Assembly (NCBI GenBank): GCA_031396695.1
Contig: JANNLG010000069.1
Coordinates: 23,512 to 87,511, forward strand
Origin: VGRW01 sp031396695
Lineage (GTDB): Bacteria; Myxococcota_A; UBA9160; SZUA-336
Direction: 5' to 3'
DNA: 64,000 bases
The translations under genes and the position numbers were made by a program. A model generated the notes under the pieces. It was not told the DNA's origin. It ran no database searches and worked only from the letters and a program-made list of their open reading frames with translations. Positions 33,411 through 41,463 of this stretch are shown here, piece after piece (position 1 is the stretch's first letter; each line of letters opens with the position of its first letter).

Positions 33411-34513
33411 GCGCGCGCTTGTCCGATGCGCGTGTGAACCTCGCGCAGGAAATCGAAGTACTGCTCCGCGATCGCGGGCCAGGTCCGGCGGCGCGAGAAC
33501 ACCTCGCGCGCGTCGAGGTGCTCCGGTTTACGCAACATTGCGGCGGCGTCGATCGCAGCGGTGACCGCGGTCTCGTCGCCGCATTCCACGAACGCCGCTT
33601 GATCCTCGAGCAGCCATCGCGCCACCGGCGAGTCCTGCGCGACCACGGGCAGACCGGTTGCGATCGCCTCCATGCAAGCGATCGAGCACGACTCCTCCTT
33701 CGCGAGGTGGAGGAACACGTCCGCACAGCGGAACAGGTCCGCGATCTCATCGCGGCCGCAGACCAGTCGCCGGTAGCGCCCCGGAAGCAGGCGTGCGGCG
33801 AGTTGGTCCGTCTCGTCGCGCAGCGGGCCGTCGCCCACCAGCAGCAAGAAGTGCCCCGGCAGTTTCGCCACGGCGCGGACTCCCGACGTGACGTTCTTCG
33901 TCGCGATCAGGGCGCTCACCATCAGCACGACGGGCGACGCGTGTGGAATTCCGTAGCGCTCCCGCTGGCGAGGCGCGGGCGCGAAGCTCTCGACGTCGAC
34001 GCCGTTGGGAATCAACACGCACGGCCAGCGCGCGCGGTTGCGCGCCTCGTACACGGGGTTGATGCAGATCAGCCCGTCGCAAGAAAAGAAGCGGTACTCC
34101 GCGTTCGTGCGGTACGCGGGCCAGTCGCCGTTCTGAGTCACGAAGACGTGGCCCGGGCGGCCCCCGCGTCGTCCCATGCGCAGCGCCCAGTTCAAGAAGG
34201 GGTAGCCGGTGGTCATGGTCAGATCGAAGTCATCCGGCTCGTACGCGCGTCGGAGGTTCCACGCAAAGGTGAGCTCCTCGTACGCGCACTCGTCCCGAAA
34301 CACCGGCAGCTGCGGCCAACGCTCGAAGCGCTCGCGTCGAACGCAGGGAACCTGCGTGTATCGATAGTGACGGCCCGGCCGTTCGGGCCCCGACCCGAAG
34401 ACGCTCACCTCGCAGTCTGGCCGCTGCCCGAGGAGATCGGCGACGCGTTCGAAAGCGACCTCGGCTCCGCGGTCGACCCGGTGGATGCCCGGTAGCGCGA
34501 CGCCAAGCCTCAT
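33407..34513 (-). CDS. Glycosyltransferase family 4 (first gene of the minus-strand operon)
   Basis: 368 residues. N-terminal GVALPGIHRVDRGAEVAFERVADLL is typical of GT4 enzymes. The C-terminal domain shows VVLMVSALIATKNV, FLLLVGDGPLRDE and the E-x7-E region KEESCSIACMEAIATGLPVVA. ATG 34513 is chosen: the frame stays open upstream, but the conserved domain starts here and a GGA lies about 6 bases before it. It is the promoter-proximal gene of a nine-gene series running to 24088. Confidence 0.9.
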   Translation of the reverse strand: MRLGVALPGIHRVDRGAEVAFERVADLLGQRPDCEVSVFGSGPERPGRHYRYTQVPCVRRERFERWPQLPVFRDECAYEELTFAWNLRRAYEPDDFDLTMTTGYPFLNWALRMGRRGGRPGHVFVTQNGDWPAYRTNAEYRFFSCDGLICINPVYEARNRARWPCVLIPNGVDVESFAPAPRQRERYGIPHASPVVLMVSALIATKNVTSGVRAVAKLPGHFLLLVGDGPLRDETDQLAARLLPGRYRRLVCGRDEIADLFRCADVFLHLAKEESCSIACMEAIATGLPVVAQDSPVARWLLEDQAAFVECGDETAVTAAIDAAAMLRKPEHLDAREVFSRRRTWPAIAEQYFDFLREVHTRIGQARA

Positions 34514-34647
34514 ACCGTCCAGGATCCCTCCAGCCCGTCGAATCGGCAAACGTGTAGCATGATCGGGGACACTGCGGGCCGCGCCCCTCTGCACTGTGCC
34601 GCTTCGCGAAGACGAAGCTGGGTCTGCGCACGAGGAAGGGATTCTCG

Positions 34648-34788
34648 ATGGCCGTCTTCGCTAGCCAACACATCGGGCGCCACCACTTCCTCGCGGGGCG
34701 GCTCGGGCGCACGATCCGGGCAACCAGCGCCGATGAGGAACGCGTGTTCGCGCGACTCACTCACTGCGAGCTCTTGCAAGCGCCATGA
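34648..34788 (+). CDS. Possible small ORF upstream of a GT4 gene
   Basis: A 46-codon frame from ATG 34648 ends in TGA overlapping the next ATG (ATGA at 34785-34788). The translation (basic, with a GRHHFLAGRLGRTIRA stretch) resembles nothing I recognise. The frame extends further upstream without a clear start. The overlap with the next gene is its main support. Otherwise the 271-base gap between divergent glycosyltransferase genes should hold promoters. Confidence 0.25.
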   Translation: MAVFASQHIGRHHFLAGRLGRTIRATSADEERVFARLTHCELLQAP

Positions 34789-36158
34789 ATCGACCTCGCG
34801 CGCTCCTCGTTGCCGAGGCCGCCGACCCCGAGGGGGCGAGCGTGCCGCTCGTGGGCTGGAGCCACGCGCGGGCGCTCGCGCGCGTCGTCGACGCGCACCT
34901 GGTCACGCAAGTCCGAAGCCGCGATGCGATCTTGCGCGCCGGTCTGCGCGAGGGCGAGGACTTCAGCACGATCGACACGGAGCGCTTGGCGCGCCCCGTC
35001 TGGCGGTTCGTGGATTTCGTCCGTGGGGGCAGCGACAAGGGCTGGACGACGGCGACCGCCGCGGACGCGATCACGAACGCGTACTTCGAGCACCTGGTCT
35101 GGAAGCGCTTTGCCGCGCGGATCCACGCGCGCGAGTTCGACGTCGTGCATCGTCTGACGCCGCTCAGCCCGACCACGCCGAGCCCGCTCGCTCCGCGCTG
35201 CGCGAGAGCCGGTGTGCCCTTCGTTCTCGGCCCGCTCAACGGCGGCGTCCCCTGGCCCAAGGGTTTCGACTCCGAGCGACGGCGCGAGCGGGAGTGGCTC
35301 AGCTACGTGCGCGATGCCTACCGATTCGTGCCCGGCTACCGCGCGACGCGCAACAGCGCCGCAGCGATCCTGATCGGGTCTCGCGACACGCTCGCGCAGA
35401 TCGGCGACGCCTGGCGCTCGAAGTGCGTGTACATCCCCGAGAACGGCTACGACCCTGCGCGCTTCCCGGGCAAGACGGAGCGAGCGGATGCACCTCCGCT
35501 GCGCGTCGTGTTCGTGGGCCGGCTCGTTCCGTACAAGGGCGCCGACATGTTGCTGGCCGCCGCCGCGCCGCTGATCCGCGAGGGTCGGGTCCGGATCGAC
35601 GTGATCGGCGACGGGCCAGAGATGCCGGCGTTGCGCGCGCTGGTTGCGCGCGACGGGCTCGGCGACGGTGTGGAATTCGCGGGCTGGGTTCCCCATCGCG
35701 AGCTCGCAGCGCGCATGGGTCGGGCGCACGTGCTGGGCTCTCCGAGCGTCCGCGAGTTCGGCGGTGCGGTCGTGCTCGAGGCGATGGCCCTCGGCATCGT
35801 GCCGCTGGTGGTCGATTACGGCGGGCCAGCGGAGCTCGTCACGTCGCGCACGGGCATGAAGGTTCCGCTGGGCAGTCGAGAGCAGATCGTCGCCGGCATG
35901 CGCCGGCACCTGGCGCAACTCGCAGGAGAACCGAGTCTCGTCGAGACGCTCGCGCGCGCGGCGCAGCGTCGGGCGGCGACGAACTTCACCTGGGACGCCA
36001 AGGCACGCCAGGTGCTGGAGGTCTACCGCTGGGTAACGGGGCAGCGACCCGACAGGCCCGACTTCGGCGTGCCCTTCGCGGATCCCGAGCCGCTAACGAA
36101 TCCGGCTCACCCAGCCGAGCGCAGGCTGCCCGGTGATGTCGATGATGTCGTCGGGTGA
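34785..36158 (+). CDS. Glycosyltransferase family 4
   Basis: 457 residues. N-terminal ALLVAEAADPEGASVPLVGWSHARAL, a VLGPLNGGVPWPKG loop as in several polysaccharide GT4s, then VVFVGRLVPYKGADMLL, VIGDGPEMPAL and an E-x7-E region, REFGGAVVLEAMALGIVPLVV. It stands alone on the plus strand between two minus-strand operons. Its last 66 bases overlap the 3' end of the convergent Wzz gene. The C-terminal 40 residues beyond the GT fold have no assigned role. Confidence 0.88.
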   Translation: MNRPRALLVAEAADPEGASVPLVGWSHARALARVVDAHLVTQVRSRDAILRAGLREGEDFSTIDTERLARPVWRFVDFVRGGSDKGWTTATAADAITNAYFEHLVWKRFAARIHAREFDVVHRLTPLSPTTPSPLAPRCARAGVPFVLGPLNGGVPWPKGFDSERRREREWLSYVRDAYRFVPGYRATRNSAAAILIGSRDTLAQIGDAWRSKCVYIPENGYDPARFPGKTERADAPPLRVVFVGRLVPYKGADMLLAAAAPLIREGRVRIDVIGDGPEMPALRALVARDGLGDGVEFAGWVPHRELAARMGRAHVLGSPSVREFGGAVVLEAMALGIVPLVVDYGGPAELVTSRTGMKVPLGSREQIVAGMRRHLAQLAGEPSLVETLARAAQRRAATNFTWDAKARQVLEVYRWVTGQRPDRPDFGVPFADPEPLTNPAHPAERRLPGDVDDVVG

Positions 36159-37283
36159 GACGACGACAGGGTGGAGCAGCTCGAGTACGGCACCGCACGC
36201 CACCGCAAGCACCACCGAGGCCAGTAGACCGACCGCGAGATAGAGCCAGCGCGAACCCAACGAACGCGCTGGCGGCTCAGCGGGGTTGAGAACCGAAAGC
36301 CCTCCTCCGGGCTGCGCGTCGAGCAGGCTGCCGCCGAGCTCTGCGCGTTGCAGCTCGCGCTTGAGTGCGAGGTACTCCTCGCGCGCGAGCGCGGCCGCAG
36401 GCTCGAGCGAGCGAAGCTCCTCGTCGACGAGCCGCATGCTCGCAATGCGCGAATCCAGCATCGCGATCTCTCGACGGCGTTCCGTGAGCTGGCGCTCGAT
36501 CGCCACCATCGCCGGGTGCTTCTTGGTGGCCTGAGCGCGCTGATGCACCAGCTCGTCGCGAATCTCGGCGAGCTCCCGCTGACGCGCCAGACTCGCCTTC
36601 AGGTCGTTCGCGAGCATGCCGCGATTTTCCTTTCGGAAGGCGGCGACCGCTTCGGTACGCTGTTGGAGTTCGAGCTCGGCGCGCGCGAGCTCTCCGCGCA
36701 GCAACGAGATCGTGATCTCTTGCCGCTGCGCGCGCTTCGCCGCGCCGATCTCCACCAACGCCGTCGCCAGGCGGTTTGACACCGCGACGGCCGCCTCCGA
36801 CGTCGGCGCCTTGAACCCGATCGAGTACACCCGCTCGGCGGCGTCGTGTTCGGCGGAGCGGGTGTCGAGGCGCTTCAGCTCTCCGATCACGACCTGCCCG
36901 CGCATCATCTCCACGATCTCGGCGGTGGTCATCACGCCCTCGAGCTCCGGGTAGAGCCCGAAGTCGGCGATCAGCTGCGCGAGGCTTGCTCGAGAGAGCA
37001 CCTCTGCGACGAGCACCTCCGTAATCGGGAGGGACTCGCCCTCTACCGTACGGCTCACTACGCCGGTCGAGTCGGTCGGAACCGTGACGATCACCGTGGC
37101 GGCGGCGACGAAGCGGCGCGGAGTCAGCCACCACACCGCCAGGCTTGCGAGCGTACCGGCGCAAACGATCGCGAGCATCGGCCGCCAGTGGCGCGCGAGC
37201 GCGCCGAACGGATCCGCGAACGGGTTCTGCAGCGCCGTGGCGGAGAGCTCGGGTCCGGGACTCAACGCTTCCTCCAGGGCCAC
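36093..37283 (-). CDS. Wzz-like polysaccharide co-polymerase
   Basis: 396 residues. A transmembrane segment near the N-terminus (PMLAIVCAGTLASLAVWWL, about residues 34-53) and one near the C-terminus (YLAVGLLASVVLAVACGAVL, about 345-365) flank a periplasmic region with a long coiled coil (residues 190-320). This is the Wzz/PCP architecture that sets chain length. Its start overlaps the end of the kinase gene by 22 bases, so kinase and Wzz form a two-gene operon. Kinase and co-polymerase are separate, as in Gram-positive CpsC/D systems. Confidence 0.85.
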   Translation of the reverse strand: MALEEALSPGPELSATALQNPFADPFGALARHWRPMLAIVCAGTLASLAVWWLTPRRFVAAATVIVTVPTDSTGVVSRTVEGESLPITEVLVAEVLSRASLAQLIADFGLYPELEGVMTTAEIVEMMRGQVVIGELKRLDTRSAEHDAAERVYSIGFKAPTSEAAVAVSNRLATALVEIGAAKRAQRQEITISLLRGELARAELELQQRTEAVAAFRKENRGMLANDLKASLARQRELAEIRDELVHQRAQATKKHPAMVAIERQLTERRREIAMLDSRIASMRLVDEELRSLEPAAALAREEYLALKRELQRAELGGSLLDAQPGGGLSVLNPAEPPARSLGSRWLYLAVGLLASVVLAVACGAVLELLHPVVVSPDDIIDITGQPALGWVSRIR

Positions 37284-37996
37284 CAGCGAGACGACGGCGA
37301 CTCGGCGTAGTAGTTCGAGTTGTAGTAGCTGCGAGAGTGGGCGGGCGGGTGGCCGTCGTTGAGGAAGAAACCGAGCAGGTTCTCGCTCGGCAGCCGCTCC
37401 ACGAGCTCACCGAGCGCCGTCTTGGGCGTCCGGCCCGAACGAACGACGGCGAGGCAGGCCCGAACCTGCGCGATCACGAGTCCGGTGTCGGCCACCCCGA
37501 GCAGCGGCGCCGAATCGCAGATGATCCACCGATAGTTCGCCTCGAGCTTGCGCAGGAGCTCGCCGAGCTCCGGACGGACCAGCAGTTCGTACGCGGCCGC
37601 ATGTGCGGACGCGACCGGAAACACGTCGACGCCCGCGTCCGTCGCGAGACAAGCCGCCTCGAGCGACGCCGTGCCTTGCAGCACCGCCTCGATGCCTACC
37701 TTCGGCTCGATGCCGAGCGCGGCGGCGACGCCAGGCACCCGCAGGTCGAGATCGATCAGCGCGACTCGCTCGCCATGTGCGAGTGAGCTGAGCGCGAGTG
37801 CGAGATTGCAGGCGGTGAGAGTCTTGCCCTCGCCCGGCAGAGCGCTCGTGACGAGCACGCTCGACGAGGCTTCACCTGCGAGCTGCCTTCGCACCTGCTG
37901 TGCCAAATGCCGGAATGCCTCGGCGAATGCGCTGCCGGGCGCCACCCAGACCGCGCGCGCAGGCCAGCCCGCATCGCGTCGCGTCGGAATCTGCAT
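37262..37996 (-). CDS. BY-kinase (CpsD/CapB-like tyrosine autokinase)
   Basis: About 244 residues from ATG 37996; a GTG at 38038 is an alternative start. The P-loop ATPase motifs are in order: Walker A SALPGEGKT near residue 53, Walker A' ALIDLDLR near 81, and Walker B WIICDSAPLL near 163. The C-terminus has a tyrosine cluster (SYYNSNYY) that would be autophosphorylated in trans. Such kinases work with the Wzz-like co-polymerase encoded next to it to control polymerisation and export. No ribosome site stands out at either start. It is divergent from the WecG-type gene. Confidence 0.85.
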   Translation of the reverse strand: MQIPTRRDAGWPARAVWVAPGSAFAEAFRHLAQQVRRQLAGEASSSVLVTSALPGEGKTLTACNLALALSSLAHGERVALIDLDLRVPGVAAALGIEPKVGIEAVLQGTASLEAACLATDAGVDVFPVASAHAAAYELLVRPELGELLRKLEANYRWIICDSAPLLGVADTGLVIAQVRACLAVVRSGRTPKTALGELVERLPSENLLGFFLNDGHPPAHSRSYYNSNYYAESPSSRWWPWRKR

Positions 37997-38052
37997 GCGG
38001 TCGAATATACCAATCCGGGCCGCGGGACGTGCGAGCACCCGTCTTGTACGAG

Positions 38053-38081
38053 TTTCAAATGGTCGGCTTTCGTAGTATTAT
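38053..38081 (+). promoter_or_regulatory. Possible promoter of the plus-strand polysaccharide operon
   Basis: TTTCAA (three of six) at 38053-38058, a 17-base spacer and TATTAT (five of six of the -10) at 38076-38081. The stretch is locally AT-rich in a GC-rich genome. The predicted transcript start, near 38088, falls inside the inverted repeat that follows. Confidence 0.4.
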
Positions 38082-38099
38082 TCACCCGCATGGGTGAAT
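38080..38099. repeat. Inverted repeat, candidate operator
   Basis: Perfect 8-bp arms ATTCACCC and GGGTGAAT surround GCAT. The repeat overlaps the predicted promoter start and the first possible start codon of the WecG-type gene. It lies between the kinase/Wzz and WecG operons. As DNA it suits a dimeric repressor; as RNA it would fold a hairpin around the start. Confidence 0.5.
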
Positions 38100-38104
38100 C
38101 GCAC

Positions 38105-39013
38105 ATGGGTGGAACACGCTTTGCAGCCGAGTGGCGAATGCGTGAACGTCTCGATGCGGTAGTGGATTCCCGGTCGTCTACTCACGCAGTCAAGATCAGC
38201 CTGTTCGGACTCGATTTCGACGACCTGACTCAAGCCGAGCTGATCGAGCGAATCAGTGAATCGGTGCGCGAGCGCAGGCGCTGCTGGATCGCGACCGTGA
38301 ACGTGAACCTCGTTTGCTATTCGGCGCGCGCGCCCGCGTTTCGCGCGCTCCTGCATTCTGCGGACGTGATCACCGCCGACGGAATGCCGATCGTGTGGGC
38401 CTCGAAACTCGCCGATCGCCCGCTGCGCGAGCGCGTGACGGGGGCGGATCTCTTGAAGCCCCTTGCCACTCGCGCGGTGCAGGAGTCGTGGCGGATCTTC
38501 CTGTGTGGCGGAGAGCCGGGGATCGCCGAGCGCACGGCCCAGTTCCTCTCCGCGTTCGCGCCCGGAGTGCAAATTGTAGGAACTGCATCGCCCAGCTTCC
38601 CGACCTCCGAGGCCACCTGGGATGCCTCGCGCAATCGCGCGCTGCTCGCTGCGATTCAGAGCGCGAAACCGGACATCCTGCTGGTGGCCTTCGGCACGCC
38701 GAAACAGGAGCAGTGGATCCACCACCACCTCTCGACGCGCCAACTCCAGGACGTGCCGGTGGTGGTCGGCATCGGGGCGGCGTTCGACTTTCTGGCGGGG
38801 CGCCAGAGGCGAGCGCCTCAGTGGATGTGCAGAATGGGTCTCGAGTGGACGCACCGAATGACTTCACAGCCGCTCCGCCTGGGTCCGCGCTATGCCCGGG
38901 ACGGCCTGACCTTCGCGCGTTTGGCCCTTCGCGCAGTTTGGGGCGCTCCGGCGCCCAAGACGCGACCGCGCGCGCGGCCGGAGTCGGTGCGCTCGACCGA
39001 TACCGCGACGTGA
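38105..39013 (+). CDS. WecG/TagA/CpsF-family glycosyltransferase
   Basis: About 302 residues from ATG 38105, which has a weak GGTGA upstream; ATG 38090 lies inside the inverted repeat and has no ribosome site. The core shows the family pattern: ATVNVNLVCYSARAPAFRALLHSADVITADGMPIVWASK with the catalytic ADG Asp, then RVTGADLL, FLCGGEPGIAERTA and LVAFGTPKQEQWI, and VGIGAAFDFLAG. Members add the second sugar to an undecaprenyl-linked primer. The stop overlaps the next GTG (GTGA), and three further polysaccharide genes follow. Confidence 0.93.
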   Translation: MGGTRFAAEWRMRERLDAVVDSRSSTHAVKISLFGLDFDDLTQAELIERISESVRERRRCWIATVNVNLVCYSARAPAFRALLHSADVITADGMPIVWASKLADRPLRERVTGADLLKPLATRAVQESWRIFLCGGEPGIAERTAQFLSAFAPGVQIVGTASPSFPTSEATWDASRNRALLAAIQSAKPDILLVAFGTPKQEQWIHHHLSTRQLQDVPVVVGIGAAFDFLAGRQRRAPQWMCRMGLEWTHRMTSQPLRLGPRYARDGLTFARLALRAVWGAPAPKTRPRARPESVRSTDTAT

Positions 39014-40251
39014 CGCGCGCGGGCGCCCGCAGCGGGCGCACGTGGGCGCCGGGTGCCTGGGCGGAACCGTGCGTCGCGTTCGTCGGACTGCTGATCTGCA
39101 CCGGTCTGCCGGAGGCGATGTCGACCCCCGGGTTCCGGCTGCTGAAGCACGCGTTCTATGCTGCGGTGATCGGCCTGCTGCTGTTGCGCTGGCGGGCGTC
39201 GCTTCAGGTCGCCTCCCGCGACTGGTTTCTGTGGCTCTTGACCGGGCTCCTGCTCGCGTCCGCGCTCTGGTCTGACGAGTCGGCGTGGGCCTTCAAGCGC
39301 GCGGCGGTGATGGCACAGACCACGGCCTTCGGCCTCTACCTGGCGTCGCGTTTCTCGGTGAGCGAGCAGCTCCGACTGTTCTCCCTCGTGGTGGCGGTTG
39401 CGCTGCTCGTTTTCGCCGCGAGCGCGTTGTTCGACCCCGTGCAGTCCTTCTCGACGCCCGGCTACGAGTCGGCTTTCCGCGGTCCGCTTCCCCACAAGAA
39501 CCAGGTCGCGCGTCTCATGGCGCTCGGAATCGGAGCGCTGCTCCTGCTGTGGGGCGGATCGTCTGCGCGACGCGGCGGGATCGCGCTGGCGCTGGTCGGC
39601 GCGTTCGGCTTCCTCGTGCTGTCGAACTCACTCGGAGGTGTGCTGGCGGCGGCGGTGCTCTGCTCGATGATCGTCGCGCACCGACTCGTGCCGTCGGGCT
39701 GGGTGCTCGCGGTTCCTCCGCTCGCAGTCGTCGTCGGTTCGCTCGCAGCGTCCAGCGGCCTGCTCGACGGTCTCCTGCTCGCGCTCGGAAAGGACCCCAC
39801 GCTGTCCTCGCGAACGGAGATTTGGTCCCATTCGTTGGGACTCCTGTCGGAGCGACCGTTCCTCGGCCTGTCGATCACCTCGTTCTGGCAGCGCGAGATC
39901 GTCGAGAGCACCGGCATGTGGTTCCCGAACGCCCACAACGGCTACCTGCAGCTCGCGATCGAGCTGGGCCTTGTCGGGCTCGGTCTCTTCGCGCTGCAGC
40001 TCTCGATCACGCTGGGCCGCTCCCTCGGCTGGGCGCGGCAGAGCGACCGCACCGCGATCTGGCCCTGTTGCGTCGCAGCCTTCGTGCTCGTGTACAACTT
40101 CTGGGAGGTCGCGACGGTGGAGGAGAGCTCGATCCTCTGGGTGCTGTACGTCTCCGCGAGCTTCGTCGTGCGCGCACCCGTCGCCCGGCGCAGGCCGCGT
40201 CTGGCCGTTCGGGCGCCGCGCACACTCGCCTCGCGCGGCGCCCTCGCGTAG
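39010..40251 (+). CDS. O-antigen ligase/polymerase-like membrane protein (Wzy/WaaL)
   Basis: 413 residues from GTG 39010 overlapping the previous TGA. About ten to eleven hydrophobic segments are visible. A periplasmic loop with FLGLSITSFWQREIVESTGMWFPNAHNGYLQLAIELGL near residues 290-330 carries the H-N-G-Y-L pattern of the Wzy_C/O-antigen ligase domain (PF04932). It polymerises or ligates repeat units. Ligase and polymerase cannot be told apart from sequence here, but its neighbours (Wzx, Wzz) favour polymerase. Confidence 0.85.
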   Translation: MTRAGARSGRTWAPGAWAEPCVAFVGLLICTGLPEAMSTPGFRLLKHAFYAAVIGLLLLRWRASLQVASRDWFLWLLTGLLLASALWSDESAWAFKRAAVMAQTTAFGLYLASRFSVSEQLRLFSLVVAVALLVFAASALFDPVQSFSTPGYESAFRGPLPHKNQVARLMALGIGALLLLWGGSSARRGGIALALVGAFGFLVLSNSLGGVLAAAVLCSMIVAHRLVPSGWVLAVPPLAVVVGSLAASSGLLDGLLLALGKDPTLSSRTEIWSHSLGLLSERPFLGLSITSFWQREIVESTGMWFPNAHNGYLQLAIELGLVGLGLFALQLSITLGRSLGWARQSDRTAIWPCCVAAFVLVYNFWEVATVEESSILWVLYVSASFVVRAPVARRRPRLAVRAPRTLASRGALA

Positions 40252-40266
40252 CGGGAGCACCGGAAA

Positions 40267-41463
40267 GTGCGGTCGGTCGTGAGCGCCTTCGCGCTGTTCT
40301 GCATGCTGGCCACGTTGCCGGGCACCATCGAGCTCGCGGTACTGAGTCTGGCAGCGCTCGTCGCTCGCTGGCGGCCGCCACGCCTCGCGTCGGACGGCAT
40401 GCGCGGCACGATCGCCGTCGTCGTGCCCGCGCACAACGAGGAAGGAACGATCGGCGCGTGTCTGCGTGCCCTGCAGGACGCGATCGATGCGGACGGGCAG
40501 GCCGTGGTGATGGTCGTTGCGGACCGCTGCTCGGATGCGACCGCCGAGGTCGCGGCGGCGCTCGGCGCGCGTGTGATCGTGCGCGACGACGCCAGCCAGA
40601 GCGGCAAGGGCTTTGCGCTCCGCGACGCCTGGCAGGCGCTTCGCGGAGAGCCCATCGACGCGCTCGCGGTGGTCGACGCCGACGCGATCGTCGAGCGCAG
40701 CTTCGTCCGCGAGGTGCGCAGGCACCTGCAGGGCGACGCCGACGCGGTGCAGGTTCGCAACCTGGTGGCCAACGCGAACGCCTCCGTGCAGACGCGACTG
40801 CTCGCGCTCGGTCTGCTCGCCATGAACGTCGTGCGGCCGCTGGGACGCGACCGGCTCGGGTGCTCCGTCGGGCTCTTCGGCAACGGATTCGCGGTCCGGC
40901 GCGAGGCGCTCGAGCAAGTGCCGTTTTCCGGCGGCTCGATCACCGAGGATCTGGACTACCACCTGCGGCTCGTCGACGCAGGACGTCGCGCGCGTTTCGT
41001 CGATTCGACCGCGGTTTGGTCCGACGGGGTGACCCACAGCGGCGAGGCCGAGAGTCAGCGCATCCGCTGGGAGGGTGGTCGGCTGAACGTCGTGCGGACG
41101 TGGCTGCCGCGAATGGTCCGCGGCGTGGCGGCGGGGCGCTTGCGTCTCGTGGAGCCGATGCTCGACCTGCTCACGCTCCCGCTCGCGTACCACGCGGGGC
41201 TGCTCGCGCTGCTCGTGGCTCTGCCGTGGACCGCCGGCCGGATCTGGGGTGCGTTCGGGCTCGCGGTGCTCGCGTTTCACGTCGCCGTCGCGGCGCGAGT
41301 CGGAGGCCGGCTCGCCGATCTGACCGTGCTCGTCGCTGCGCCCGTCTATCTGCTCTGGAAGCTCGCGCTGCTCGGTCGCATCGTCACCAGTTCGCGCGCC
41401 GGCGCCGCCTGGAACCGCACCGCGCGCCGTCACGACCCGTCCTCACGGAGCGATTCAACGTGA
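40267..41463 (+). CDS. Membrane GT2 (processive synthase-like)
   Basis: 398 residues from GTG 40267. One N-terminal hydrophobic segment precedes a GT-A domain with IAVVVPAHNEEGTIGACLRAL, the DADAIVER DXD-like motif, the TEDLDYHLRL catalytic region and the QRIRW pattern (Q/R-x-x-R-W) near residue 260, the hallmark of processive GT2 enzymes of the cellulose/hyaluronan synthase type. Several C-terminal transmembrane segments follow. The family is clear; whether it is processive is not. The gene ends in TGA overlapping the flippase GTG. Confidence 0.88.
   Translation: MRSVVSAFALFCMLATLPGTIELAVLSLAALVARWRPPRLASDGMRGTIAVVVPAHNEEGTIGACLRALQDAIDADGQAVVMVVADRCSDATAEVAAALGARVIVRDDASQSGKGFALRDAWQALRGEPIDALAVVDADAIVERSFVREVRRHLQGDADAVQVRNLVANANASVQTRLLALGLLAMNVVRPLGRDRLGCSVGLFGNGFAVRREALEQVPFSGGSITEDLDYHLRLVDAGRRARFVDSTAVWSDGVTHSGEAESQRIRWEGGRLNVVRTWLPRMVRGVAAGRLRLVEPMLDLLTLPLAYHAGLLALLVALPWTAGRIWGAFGLAVLAFHVAVAARVGGRLADLTVLVAAPVYLLWKLALLGRIVTSSRAGAAWNRTARRHDPSSRSDST

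Noticed and set aside
39285..41459. Long open frame upstream of the flippase in the same frame
   Set aside because: It overlaps the well-supported Wzy and GT2 genes and reads as a shadow. The flippase starts at GTG 41460.
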